IMG/VR virus record: IMGVR_UViG_3300032246_002423
Coordinates: 1-29,798 of that record
Reading direction: 5' to 3' (one strand)
Length of the DNA: 29,798 nucleotides
DNA from: a virus
The notes under the pieces were generated by a model that made no database searches, was not told the DNA's origin, and saw nothing but the letters and a program-made list of their open reading frames with translations. Each line of letters starts with the position of its first letter. Position 1 is the first letter of the stretch. Positions 18,073-25,313 of the stretch are shown here, piece after piece. The position numbers were made by a program, and so were the translations under genes.

Positions 18073-18834
18073 TTAGAGACCCATCTCTTTACGTTTTTGC
18101 GTAGCGCTAATAGCATGAATGTCTGCCCCCAAATCTACTTGCTCAATCTTATATCCTACATCACGACCATAAACAATGTTAGTAATGTTTGGTAATCTTA
18201 ATACTAATGCACCATCCATAAATTCATCCTTGGCAATATATTCTTTTACCTGATCAAACTTAAGTGGATCTTTCTCGCTTGTATTATATGTGTTTCGTAC
18301 TCCAAGAAGTACTTGATCTGTACGCTTGCCAGCCTCTACGTATAAAGCATGATGCCCTTCATGCCATGGTTGATATCTACCAAGCATAAGTGTTGTAGGT
18401 GCAGACCAATCATGCAAACTAAATTGATCAATTATCTGTGTTGCTTTTTCATTTGCATCCCACTCATGGCTAATGAATACAATATCAAACTCTGAAGGCT
18501 TTTCAAACATCTTGTTGGTGTCTTCAAATCTACCTTCTGAAATTGTGTCCATAAATACTAAAATATTTGGCTTACCAAATGCTGCACGAGTTAAATCTGT
18601 TGGGCATACAAAGTCAACAATAACTGGTGCAACACCTTGCTTTGAAATTAGTTTTGCCATCTCGCCCATACGACGAGCCTGTTCAATTCTATCTTCTGGA
18701 GTAAATCCTAAATCTGAATTTACCGTTGCTCTTACTTCATCTGCATTAAGGTGAATAGCGTTAATTCTTTCTTTTAATGCTTTTGCAAGTTCTGTTTTTC
18801 CTGAGCCAGGTAGCCCAATAATTTGAATAATCAT
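18073..18834 (-). CDS. APS kinase-like / HxGH nucleotidyltransferase fusion
   Basis: This 253-residue protein has an N-terminal kinase with P loop GLPGSGKT (7-14), then LNADEVR and DLGFTPEDRIEQARRMGEM. The latter is characteristic of APS kinase, which makes PAPS from adenylyl sulfate. The C-terminal domain has GRYQPWHEGH (about 149-158) and ISATQKRK (242-249), the two motifs of cytidylyl/NMN-adenylyl-type nucleotidyltransferases. ATP sulfurylase has a related HxGH, so a PAPS synthase-like enzyme is conceivable, but the motif looks closer to NadM/RibL types. It could feed the three sulfotransferase-like proteins. A TATACT promoter and GGAG site precede it. Confidence 0.75.
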   Translation of the reverse strand: MIIQIIGLPGSGKTELAKALKERINAIHLNADEVRATVNSDLGFTPEDRIEQARRMGEMAKLISKQGVAPVIVDFVCPTDLTRAAFGKPNILVFMDTISEGRFEDTNKMFEKPSEFDIVFISHEWDANEKATQIIDQFSLHDWSAPTTLMLGRYQPWHEGHHALYVEAGKRTDQVLLGVRNTYNTSEKDPLKFDQVKEYIAKDEFMDGALVLRLPNITNIVYGRDVGYKIEQVDLGADIHAISATQKRKEMGL

Positions 18835-18868
18835 ATAAATAACTCCATTTCAACTATATAAGTATACA

Positions 18869-19162
18869 CTATTTAATTTCCTTTTCTGTTACTAGGTATT
18901 TCCATGTATTTCCCCAGTCAGATTTACTTTTGTGGCTATTAAACTCTTTTGATATTAGTCCACCTTCTAAATAAATACCGCCCCAAACTCCCCACTCTTT
19001 TGTAGAAACACCAACCGCAAAACACTTATTTGCAACAGGGCATCCAGAACAAAGTTTGTCTACCGCACTTCTTAAATTTTCTTCATCTTCATACTTTTCA
19101 AAAAATATATTTGTATCATATTCAAAGCATAAAGCATCATCTTTCCATCTATCTCTATGCAT
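18869..19162 (-). CDS. WhiB-family iron-sulfur regulator
   Basis: This 97-residue protein has the four cluster ligands C12, C38, C41 and C47 in the WhiB arrangement (C...CxxC...C) and the turn GVWGG (58-62), after which the Arg/Lys-rich tail normally contacts DNA. WhiB proteins are confined to Actinobacteria and their phages, so this is a key host marker. They act with the main sigma factor. In phages they can block or redirect host WhiB control. The tail here is short and only moderately basic. Confidence 0.9.
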   Translation of the reverse strand: MHRDRWKDDALCFEYDTNIFFEKYEDEENLRSAVDKLCSGCPVANKCFAVGVSTKEWGVWGGIYLEGGLISKEFNSHKSKSDWGNTWKYLVTEKEIK

Positions 19163-19164
19163 TT

Positions 19165-19374
19165 TTATTGCACAAACTTATCTGGTATTTCCCAACCACT
19201 ATGATCTGCAACAAACCTACGAGTAATATACCACTTTCCATTAGAGTACTTACCAAATTTTGATGTTCTGCCTTTGTCTGAAAGGTATGAATGAATAACA
19301 TCCCAACCATCCCAATTCAATGATTTATTATTTGTAACAATGTTTTCCATTTGACTTAGTTCTGTAATTTTCAT
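19165..19374 (-). CDS. Small hypothetical protein upstream of WhiB
   Basis: This 69-residue protein is read from ATG 19374, with AAAAGGA 5 bases before it; the ORF is open to 19410. It has several Trp residues (NWDGWDV, GKWYITRR). It ends 2 bases before WhiB, so the two are cotranscribed. No family is recognised. Confidence 0.55.
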   Translation of the reverse strand: MKITELSQMENIVTNNKSLNWDGWDVIHSYLSDKGRTSKFGKYSNGKWYITRRFVADHSGWEIPDKFVQ

Positions 19375-19387
19375 ATTAATCCTTTTC

Positions 19388-19738
19388 TTAGTAGTTAAAA
19401 ATTCCAACATCGATATTATTTAGTTTTGCTTCACCAACTAATTTTGAAACACTATCTCTTTCTTTTGACAAAAAAACAAAATAGTTTACATCTTTAATAT
19501 TTTCCGATATCCATTCTGGAGCAACTTTATAGAACTTAATCTTTTTACCTCTACTCTTCATTCCACGCTCAGAAAGATTTACAAATTCCATAACCATGGA
19601 ATTAACTCTGGACGGTCCTGCAGAATATATATAGAAGTATTGATCATTTTCTTGTAAACCAGAAAGAGCAACCCCCATTGAACGCAAAAATACGTTATAG
19701 TCTTCAAAACTATTTGTTCCTTGCACTCCCACTATCAT
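19388..19738 (-). CDS. SLOG/DUF2493-like nucleotide-binding-fold protein
   Basis: This 116-residue protein starts with a beta strand and Gly-x-x-G-rich turn (MIVGVQGTNSF). It then has SAGPSRVNSM, SERGMKS and NYFVFLS. This order of strand, SAGP loop and ERG motif resembles Rossmann-like SLOG/DUF2493 proteins, which bind nucleotide-derived ligands. It overlaps the anchored gene upstream. The specific ligand is unknown. Confidence 0.5.
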   Translation of the reverse strand: MIVGVQGTNSFEDYNVFLRSMGVALSGLQENDQYFYIYSAGPSRVNSMVMEFVNLSERGMKSRGKKIKFYKVAPEWISENIKDVNYFVFLSKERDSVSKLVGEAKLNNIDVGIFNY

Positions 19739-20132
19739 TATCTAGACCTTCCCTTAATTTATCCATGATGAACAACATCTTATCTAATTCTACCTCATTC
19801 ATACCTATTGTGTCAACTACTTCAGTCGTATCTGTGTTGACTTTATTGTCAAGTACTTCTGCCTTATAAAAAACATTTTCTTTTACCCAATAGGCTAAAT
19901 GATCTACAATAATAACACGTATGTTAGTTTTTTGATCATGTTTGTATGATTGAGAGTTTCTATTTATTTTATTTGTATTAGCAATTTCTGGTAGCAAAGG
20001 ACTAAGTAAGTCAAAAATATGACTTTGACTATATCTTATGTTTATTTTTTCTTTTTTAACATCATCCTTTTTAATAAAAGATATTAAAAATATTAAAACA
20101 AAGGTAGTAAAAGAACCAATTAAATATTCCAT
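19710..20132 (-). CDS. Membrane-anchored hypothetical protein
   Basis: This 140-residue protein has one N-terminal membrane span (residues 3-20) and a Lys-rich stop-transfer. The soluble domain contains NIRVIIVDHLAYWV and ends in an acidic helix (ELDKMLFIMDKLREG). A TATAAT element and AAAGGGG site precede the ATG, so a transcript starts here. I recall related aquatic-phage proteins without known function. Confidence 0.55.
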   Translation of the reverse strand: MEYLIGSFTTFVLIFLISFIKKDDVKKEKINIRYSQSHIFDLLSPLLPEIANTNKINRNSQSYKHDQKTNIRVIIVDHLAYWVKENVFYKAEVLDNKVNTDTTEVVDTIGMNEVELDKMLFIMDKLREGLDNDSGSARNK

Positions 20133-20153
20133 TTTACCCCTTTACTAATTATA

Positions 20154-20486
20154 CTACTTTTCTTTATTTGATACTCTAAAAACCTCTTCAAGTGTTTTTT
20201 GCTCATCTTTATTTAACATTTTTAAACTTTCTTGATTTTTGGCTTTATCTGTTATTGATACTATAGGATCATCTGATTCTAAATTGATATCTAAAAACCC
20301 TTTTTCCCACAAATTCATCATTTCTAAATGAAAATAATGCTGTGCAACTTTATGTAATTCTGGGTTTATATTTTTTAATTCATCAGTAAAATTATAAAGC
20401 ATTTCTCCAGACTCAATATCTATGCCACTAATTTCAAGACCACCATTAAGTATTAATGACTCAATAATCTCATCTTCACTAGACAC
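20154..20486 (-). CDS. Hypothetical acidic protein
   Basis: This 110-residue acidic, helical protein starts at GTG 20486, overlapping the nuclease stop in a TAGTG junction. It has no Cys cluster, no membrane segment and no motif I recognise. Coupling to the nuclease suggests coexpression rather than a defined partnership. Confidence 0.55.
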   Translation of the reverse strand: MSSEDEIIESLILNGGLEISGIDIESGEMLYNFTDELKNINPELHKVAQHYFHLEMMNLWEKGFLDINLESDDPIVSITDKAKNQESLKMLNKDEQKTLEEVFRVSNKEK

Positions 20487-20893
20487 TATTTACCGCTTTT
20501 TTTTCTTGCTTTTGCTAGTGCATCAAAATCTTTAACTTTTGTATCTCCAAGATATCCCCAAGCATAACCATCGTTAATCATCATATCATTTAAAGATACT
20601 GTATTGCCATCTATATATACCCAGCCTAAAATGCGACCATATTTTTCAGATGAATCCATCTTTTCAGTTTTAATTACAACTGACTTAGCATCTTTAATAT
20701 GTTTCTTTACATACTCTTTGGCTTCAAGACCAAGAGACTTTTCAGCAAGATCTTTTGTGCGAGACTCAGGGGTATCAATACCAGCCAACCTTACACGGGA
20801 TTGAAATAAAATATCAAACCCTAAATCAATAAGAACATCGATGGTGTCTCCATCTACTACATTCTCTACTTTTCTTACATAGTACTCGTACAT
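20486..20893 (-). CDS. Thermonuclease-family (SNase) nuclease
   Basis: This 135-residue protein has VVDGDTIDV with Asp ligands near 14-16, RLAGIDTPES with R35, D40, T41 and E43, and EKYGRILG with R87. These are the catalytic residues of staphylococcal nuclease at nearly the same numbers. It has no signal peptide, so it should act inside the cell, probably degrading host DNA or RNA. The ribosome binding site is AGGAG. It may recycle nucleotides during infection. Confidence 0.9.
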   Translation of the reverse strand: MYEYYVRKVENVVDGDTIDVLIDLGFDILFQSRVRLAGIDTPESRTKDLAEKSLGLEAKEYVKKHIKDAKSVVIKTEKMDSSEKYGRILGWVYIDGNTVSLNDMMINDGYAWGYLGDTKVKDFDALAKARKKSGK

Positions 20894-20901
20894 ATTTTCT
20901 C

Positions 20902-21477
20902 CTATTGTATATATCTGTTTGGAAGAATATCAAATAGAAAATGTATTCTATCTGTATCTCCATTATTTATTACACCATGAAACCTTGCATTGTTAATTTC
21001 CCAACAATCTCCAACTTCCATATGTTTTTTTTCCTGATCAATTAAAAATATTGCATCTGGGTTTGTTTTTATTGCTATATGGTGACGGTGTGCAAGACCA
21101 AGGTAATCTCCCTCATCGTAATGCTGATAGACAATCTTATCTTCTGGAAGTCTTAAAAAAACTGCCTTTCCAAGTTTGCCATCATGCATATTTTCATACA
21201 TATTTATTATTGGCTTAATCATTTCCCATAATACATCATCTTCTAACCTAAAGGTTGGGTTAAATGGCATACCTGGTTCCCAGCCAATTACCTCTGATAC
21301 AAACAAAGATGTTGTTTCCCTATGCACAAAGGGGGGTGTTTGTTGGCGTGTTCTATCTAGCCACCATTGTTCTTCACTGTAGGAAGAAAGTCTTTCGGCT
21401 ATACTGCCTACATCGTGTTTTCCACGATATACATATCTCCAGTCTTCCTCCCTTTTTTTCTCTATTGGTGTTTTCAT
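20902..21477 (-). CDS. Aspartyl/asparaginyl beta-hydroxylase-like oxygenase
   Basis: This 191-residue protein has the metal site H119-x-D121 (YQHYDEGDY) and distal H167 (NNARFHGVINN), followed by R177 (DRIHFLFD) for 2-oxoglutarate. This is the PF05118-type pattern. The family hydroxylates protein side chains or related small substrates. The start overlaps the DUF7455 gene stop in an ATGA junction. It is the second of three oxygenase-like proteins in the window. The substrate is unknown. Confidence 0.8.
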   Translation of the reverse strand: MKTPIEKKREEDWRYVYRGKHDVGSIAERLSSYSEEQWWLDRTRQQTPPFVHRETTSLFVSEVIGWEPGMPFNPTFRLEDDVLWEMIKPIINMYENMHDGKLGKAVFLRLPEDKIVYQHYDEGDYLGLAHRHHIAIKTNPDAIFLIDQEKKHMEVGDCWEINNARFHGVINNGDTDRIHFLFDILPNRYIQ

Positions 21478-21695
21478 TCCGATAATCTCGATCTTTCATC
21501 TACAACTTTATACATAAACTTCATCATTTTTTCATAACCGACAGCATTATCCATAATTTTATTATAATGATGGTTGCAGAATGACAATTCTCCAGTTACC
21601 CCGCTAACCTTTACATATGCCTGTGCCTGGCATGAATCGCATCTATCATTTGCATTTAGTATAAACTCTTTTTCATCTATTTTTGAAGTTATCAT
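21474..21695 (-). CDS. DUF7455-like zinc-binding protein
   Basis: This 73-residue protein contains the typical core DRCDSCQAQAYV, then GELSFCNHHYNKI, giving C-x2-C...C-x-H-H ligands. Small proteins of this type are common in Actinobacteria and their phages, and their role is unknown. I chose ATG 21695 because TATAAT ends 6 bases before it; the ORF continues to 21773 inside the upstream gene. Confidence 0.8.
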   Translation of the reverse strand: MITSKIDEKEFILNANDRCDSCQAQAYVKVSGVTGELSFCNHHYNKIMDNAVGYEKMMKFMYKVVDERSRLSE

Positions 21696-21701
21696 ACTCT
21701 T

Positions 21702-21707
21702 ATTATA
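21702..21707 (-). promoter_or_regulatory. -10 element of a leaderless unit (TG-TATAAT)
   Basis: TATAAT on the - strand overlaps the last codons of the glycosyltransferase-like gene and ends 6 bases before ATG 21695. Confidence 0.65.
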
Positions 21708-22698
21708 CATCCCATTGCCTACTGTTGTCAATACTTGCCAACAACTGCTCATCCGTAATGCCATGAAAATCAAAATATTGCTTTATTGATCTCTCAGTAT
21801 TTCTAAAATCTTCTTTTAATATATCATTAAATTCATTTTCAATAAGTTTGCTGGCCTCAGAAAGTTTATTTATTACCTTTTTTGTTTCTTCATACAATAA
21901 ATGTGATGATAGAACTGTGTCTGTATGATCATACTTTATTGTAGAAATATTACTTGTAATCAACTCTGTATTATCTGTATATTTTTGATAACTATCATGT
22001 TTTGATATTGCCGATAAAAACCAAGCCATTCTATCGTCACATTCTTTTTGATTTTTTGGAACGGTTGTTAGATATGTTTGTTGTAGTTCATATATATCAA
22101 AACCATTACAAAATAGTTTAATTGATAATATATGGTCTTCATCTCCCCAAAAATACATATATGGGTAATCTATCTTCATAAACTCTTTACTTGCAAAAAT
22201 AAAATGAGGACATACTCTTTGAGACAAATATCTTTCTTTTATAGTTTCTGTTTCTTGAGAATAAATATATTGTATCCCCCACCCGCTTCGTTCTGAAAAA
22301 ATATATTTTGATTTTTTTGCATTTAAAGTAATTCTGTCAGTTAGAAATTGACTTATTACTGCTTTTTTATTTCCAATTTTTTCATATTCATTTATTAATT
22401 TTTCATCCCAGTCTTGAACAAATCCAGTATGGCAATCAATACTTAATATATAATCTTCATTGTTATATAGTTTTTGAAGTTGATATCTTGTTTTACCTAT
22501 TCCATAAACAATATTTTTATCTAATATAATTATTTTTTTTTCATTTTTAATTTTATCAAAACTAATATTATTTACACCTTGAAGTGATAGCGCAAATGTA
22601 AGTCTTTCTGGATATTTTGCTTTTAATATAGAGTTTTCTACAGTTTTTTGAATTGCATCATCAAACAAACTAGGGATCATTATAAAAATTTTTTTCAT
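21703..22698 (-). CDS. GlcNAc-transferase-like glycosyltransferase (PF11397/GT60 type)
   Basis: This 331-residue protein has an N-terminal strand and loop (IFIMIPSLFDD) and a sugar-nucleotide site near residue 89 (ILSIDCHTGFVQDWD, an Asp-containing motif in place of strict DxD). It then has FWGDEDHILSIKL and GFDIYE, matching the UDP-GlcNAc:hydroxyproline transferase family. In eukaryotes that family glycosylates hydroxyproline on Skp1. Here three oxygenase-like genes make a hydroxylate-then-glycosylate pathway a reasonable idea. No membrane anchor is visible. Confidence 0.7.
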   Translation of the reverse strand: MKKIFIMIPSLFDDAIQKTVENSILKAKYPERLTFALSLQGVNNISFDKIKNEKKIIILDKNIVYGIGKTRYQLQKLYNNEDYILSIDCHTGFVQDWDEKLINEYEKIGNKKAVISQFLTDRITLNAKKSKYIFSERSGWGIQYIYSQETETIKERYLSQRVCPHFIFASKEFMKIDYPYMYFWGDEDHILSIKLFCNGFDIYELQQTYLTTVPKNQKECDDRMAWFLSAISKHDSYQKYTDNTELITSNISTIKYDHTDTVLSSHLLYEETKKVINKLSEASKLIENEFNDILKEDFRNTERSIKQYFDFHGITDEQLLASIDNSRQWDV

Positions 22699-22701
22699 TT
22701 T

Positions 22702-22884
22702 TTATTTTCTATTATCTGTTACATAAAATCCTGAACCATGAAATGCTGACCCTACTGGTGTATAGACACGAACAAGTTTGGAGTTGCATGTTTCACAGTT
22801 GTATCCTGGTTCTGCCTCAGACATTGATCTTTGTTTTTCATATCTTTTTGCACAAGGCATGCAATCATATACATATATTGGCAT
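22702..22884 (-). CDS. FmdB-type zinc-ribbon protein
   Basis: This 60-residue protein begins MPIYVYDCMPC, as in the FmdB regulatory-protein family, with a second pair CETC (residues 30-33) and a Gly/Phe-rich end (SAFHGSGFY). It starts in a TAATG junction with the ferredoxin. It lacks a DNA-binding domain. The family's function is poorly known. Confidence 0.75.
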   Translation of the reverse strand: MPIYVYDCMPCAKRYEKQRSMSEAEPGYNCETCNSKLVRVYTPVGSAFHGSGFYVTDNRK

Positions 22885-23189
22885 TATATTTCCTTAATTT
22901 CTGGATGATCTAGATGTTTTTGTGTGTGGTTTACTGATCCCTGCAAATTTCCAATTGGTATAAAAAATTCATGGTTAATTCTTTTAAAATCTAATTTTTC
23001 TTTTGGAAGTTCTTCATCCCAATATATTGCATCTGTAGGACAAACTGGTTGACATGCTCCACAATCAATACATTCTTCTTGATTAATATAAAGCATTCTT
23101 CCGCCTTCATAAATACAATCAACAGGGCATTCGGCAATGCATGACCTATCTTTTATATCTACACATGCATCAGTTATTACATATGCCAT
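22884..23189 (-). CDS. fdxA: FdxA-type 7Fe ferredoxin
   Basis: This 101-residue protein is read from ATG 23189. Cys residues at 9, 17, 21 and 25 and at 40, 43, 46 and 50 match the 3Fe-4S plus 4Fe-4S pattern of actinobacterial FdxA (CIAECPVDCIYEGG, CIDCGACQPVCP). It is an electron carrier. Possible partners in the window are the oxygenase-like enzymes or, less likely, the halogenase, which needs FADH2. It is coupled by TAATG on both sides. Confidence 0.85.
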   Translation of the reverse strand: MAYVITDACVDIKDRSCIAECPVDCIYEGGRMLYINQEECIDCGACQPVCPTDAIYWDEELPKEKLDFKRINHEFFIPIGNLQGSVNHTQKHLDHPEIKEI

Positions 23190-23293
23190 TATTTTTTCTT
23201 TGCTTTTACTGTCCAAAAAGGCAGTTTGAGATTGTCTCCGCCCCATTCATATCCAAGTGCTTTAACAACAAACTTAATAATTTTAATACGCAT
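23189..23293 (-). CDS. Tiny basic protein
   Basis: This 34-residue Lys-rich protein (MRIKIIKFVVKALGYEWGG..., ending KAKKK) lies between two TAATG junctions with a GGGGG site before its ATG. The precise coupling makes translation likely despite the small size. The function is unknown. Confidence 0.5.
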   Translation of the reverse strand: MRIKIIKFVVKALGYEWGGDNLKLPFWTVKAKKK

Positions 23294-23493
23294 TACTTTA
23301 CCCCCTTACCAAACTTCTCCCAAATTCTTTCATGAACAAAGTATCCAAGCGACTCAATACCTATGTATAACAATGCCCCAAGACTAGCATATTCCCACTC
23401 CCCAGTAAATACATAGATTATTCCAGCAAGTACTGTTAGGTGAAATAGTTCCCAGGTAATAGTTTTAATTGATGTTTTTCTAGTTGATTCCAC
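23293..23493 (-). CDS. DUF2061 membrane protein, copy 2
   Basis: In this 66-residue protein, IKTITWELFHLTVLAG, two hydrophobic helices and FVHERIWEKF match copy 1 at 17827 in layout. It starts at GTG 23493 after GGGGG, right behind the endolysin stop. Its place next to the endolysin could suggest a lysis role. The family is not known for that. Confidence 0.7.
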   Translation of the reverse strand: MESTRKTSIKTITWELFHLTVLAGIIYVFTGEWEYASLGALLYIGIESLGYFVHERIWEKFGKGVK

Positions 23494-24291
23494 TTATGCC
23501 CCCAAAATTTTCTTATATGTTGTAGCATCAACAATGCCTGTAACGGTTAAACCAGATTTTTTTTGAAAAGCCTTTACTGCCTTATCTGTGCCTGGACCAA
23601 ACTCACCATCTGCAGTAAGCCCAAGTGCTTCTTGAACCTTCTTAACAGAAGATCCTTTTGCTCCTACCTTAAATGGCTTAAACTCTTTCTTAGCAGCAGG
23701 TACTGCAGTAGTAGGCTTTGATGTCTTTACAGGTGCATCAGATGATCCTACCTTTGAAAGTAGTGGGAGGTTTTCTTCATCAGCATAGACTGGACGACCC
23801 CAACCAACTACTGCATTTATTAACTTAGGCTTATTGTTCTTTACATATGCACGAGTCTTCTCTACGCACATTCCGCCATTTCTTTGGTCACCCTTAGCAG
23901 TTCCTGAAGTATTTCCTTCAATAACTTGAATAGTTCCATCGCCATTATTCTTAATGCAAAGGCCTACATGTGAAATACGATTTACACCGTCATCTGGAAA
24001 ATCAAAATAAATCCAGTCTCCTGCAGTTGGTTCATCATTGCGAGCATCAGCCCAGCGATTATTTTTCTTAAACCAATCCGATGCTGCTATAGTTGCTGCA
24101 CTCTTTGGGTATGTCTTAGGATCTAATCCTGCAGTGAATGCACACCAAGAAACAAATGACTGACACCATGGAAGGAAGTTTGCACCTGTCCACTTGCCAT
24201 ACTTTGTTTCATTATCTTTTGGACCTTCAATAGTTCCAACTTCTTTCTTTGCAACCTCAATGATTGCTTCTAGTGATCCTTTTACTGACAT
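23494..24291 (-). CDS. Endolysin: CHAP-like peptidase with peptidoglycan-binding domain
   Basis: In this 265-residue protein, residues 1-160 form a CHAP/NlpC-type domain with the nucleophile C43 (PWCQSFVSWC), H108 (ISHVGL) and E125 (VIEGN). A Pro/Thr/Ala linker (185-200) leads to a PG_binding_1 domain (about 200-265, VGAKGSSVKKVQEAL and DGEFGPGT). The enzyme should cut peptide bonds in peptidoglycan at the end of infection. There is no signal peptide, so a holin is needed. It overlaps the upstream oxygenase-like gene in a TAATG junction. Confidence 0.85.
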   Translation of the reverse strand: MSVKGSLEAIIEVAKKEVGTIEGPKDNETKYGKWTGANFLPWCQSFVSWCAFTAGLDPKTYPKSAATIAASDWFKKNNRWADARNDEPTAGDWIYFDFPDDGVNRISHVGLCIKNNGDGTIQVIEGNTSGTAKGDQRNGGMCVEKTRAYVKNNKPKLINAVVGWGRPVYADEENLPLLSKVGSSDAPVKTSKPTTAVPAAKKEFKPFKVGAKGSSVKKVQEALGLTADGEFGPGTDKAVKAFQKKSGLTVTGIVDATTYKKILGA

Positions 24292-25205
24292 TATTTATTT
24301 TCCTTTTCTATAAGAGGCGTAATGCCTTTTCTTGAATGAACATTTGTATCTTCTTCATTTGGAATTTCAGACCATGGGATCTCAGGGGCATCAAAATCTT
24401 TAAGTGTATTTAAATATAACTTTTGAAAAATTGAACTTCTTTGTGATTGAAAATTCATAAAATCAGGTGTATCCCTAAAATCATTTCCAAACACATAAAG
24501 ATCTTCAATCTCTTTTGGTCTATCAACTCCTGGCTTTAATTTTTTCCAGCACCAATGATTTTTATTTACTAAGTGAATAAAAAAGGCTTGATAAAACTCA
24601 TTTGGATCTGTACTATTCCAAGATGGTCTGTAATGGTAGTCAAACTGAGGTTGACAAATTACTGCTTGATTTGGTTTTGTTATGAAGTTTGTATATCTTC
24701 CCACAAATCCCCAATCACGATTTCCACCAATATGCAAATCAATCATATATGCCCCTGGTGCCCAATCAATATGCAATGGCAATTTAGGAACCCTGCCTTC
24801 AGATGTTATTTGATGATGAGCATACATATTGTATGCTAATTTAATATCTTCAGTACCAATAAGTTTTTTAACTTTTTCTATTGCATAGTCATAAAACTTT
24901 TGTGGAATGACTGCTCCTTGCTCCCACTTATTCATTTGATTAGAAAAATCTATTTTATCTAATTGTTTTGATGTAAGGATACTAACTAATTCATCAAACA
25001 TTTCTTGTGGATAAAAATCTTCTACTAAAAATGGATCAAATAAGGTTACTTCTCTTGTGAGAATATCTTCAATTTGCATATACTTTTCTTTTGATAAAAA
25101 ATTCCAACTTATATCATCAACATTTCCTGGATAGTTTTTTAGCAATGGATGACCATTTAGTTTTAATAAGTTTAAGTCTGCATTTTTATTATTTGATAAT
25201 GTCAT
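24291..25205 (-). CDS. 2OG-Fe(II) oxygenase-like protein
   Basis: In this 304-residue protein, LPLHIDWAPGAYMIDLHIGG gives H145-x-D147. H191 with R193 (YHYRPSW) fits the distal His and 2-oxoglutarate Arg, though the spacing is unusual. ATG 25205 is chosen because GGAGG lies 5 bases upstream, behind a TGGTATAAT promoter at about 25222-25230. It is in one operon with the endolysin. Possible targets are virion or host proteins, or glycans. Confidence 0.6.
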   Translation of the reverse strand: MTLSNNKNADLNLLKLNGHPLLKNYPGNVDDISWNFLSKEKYMQIEDILTREVTLFDPFLVEDFYPQEMFDELVSILTSKQLDKIDFSNQMNKWEQGAVIPQKFYDYAIEKVKKLIGTEDIKLAYNMYAHHQITSEGRVPKLPLHIDWAPGAYMIDLHIGGNRDWGFVGRYTNFITKPNQAVICQPQFDYHYRPSWNSTDPNEFYQAFFIHLVNKNHWCWKKLKPGVDRPKEIEDLYVFGNDFRDTPDFMNFQSQRSSIFQKLYLNTLKDFDAPEIPWSEIPNEEDTNVHSRKGITPLIEKENK

Positions 25206-25236
25206 TTTTCCTCCAATCAATTATACCATTTATTTG

Positions 25237-25309
25237 CTGGGGTGGCAGGTATCGATCCTGCGACATCCGAATTAACAGTTCGGCACTCTACCATCTGAGT
25301 TACACCCCA
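25237..25309 (-). tRNA. tRNA-Asn (GUU)
   Basis: On the - strand the acceptor stem TGGGGTG/CACCCCA is perfect, and the anticodon arm CCGAA-CTGTTAA-TTCGG gives GUU. The T arm is GCAGG-ATCGATA-CCTGC (A in place of the first T), and the discriminator is G as usual for Asn. No CCA is encoded. It stands alone between two protein genes. Confidence 0.9.
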
Positions 25310-25313
25310 ATGT

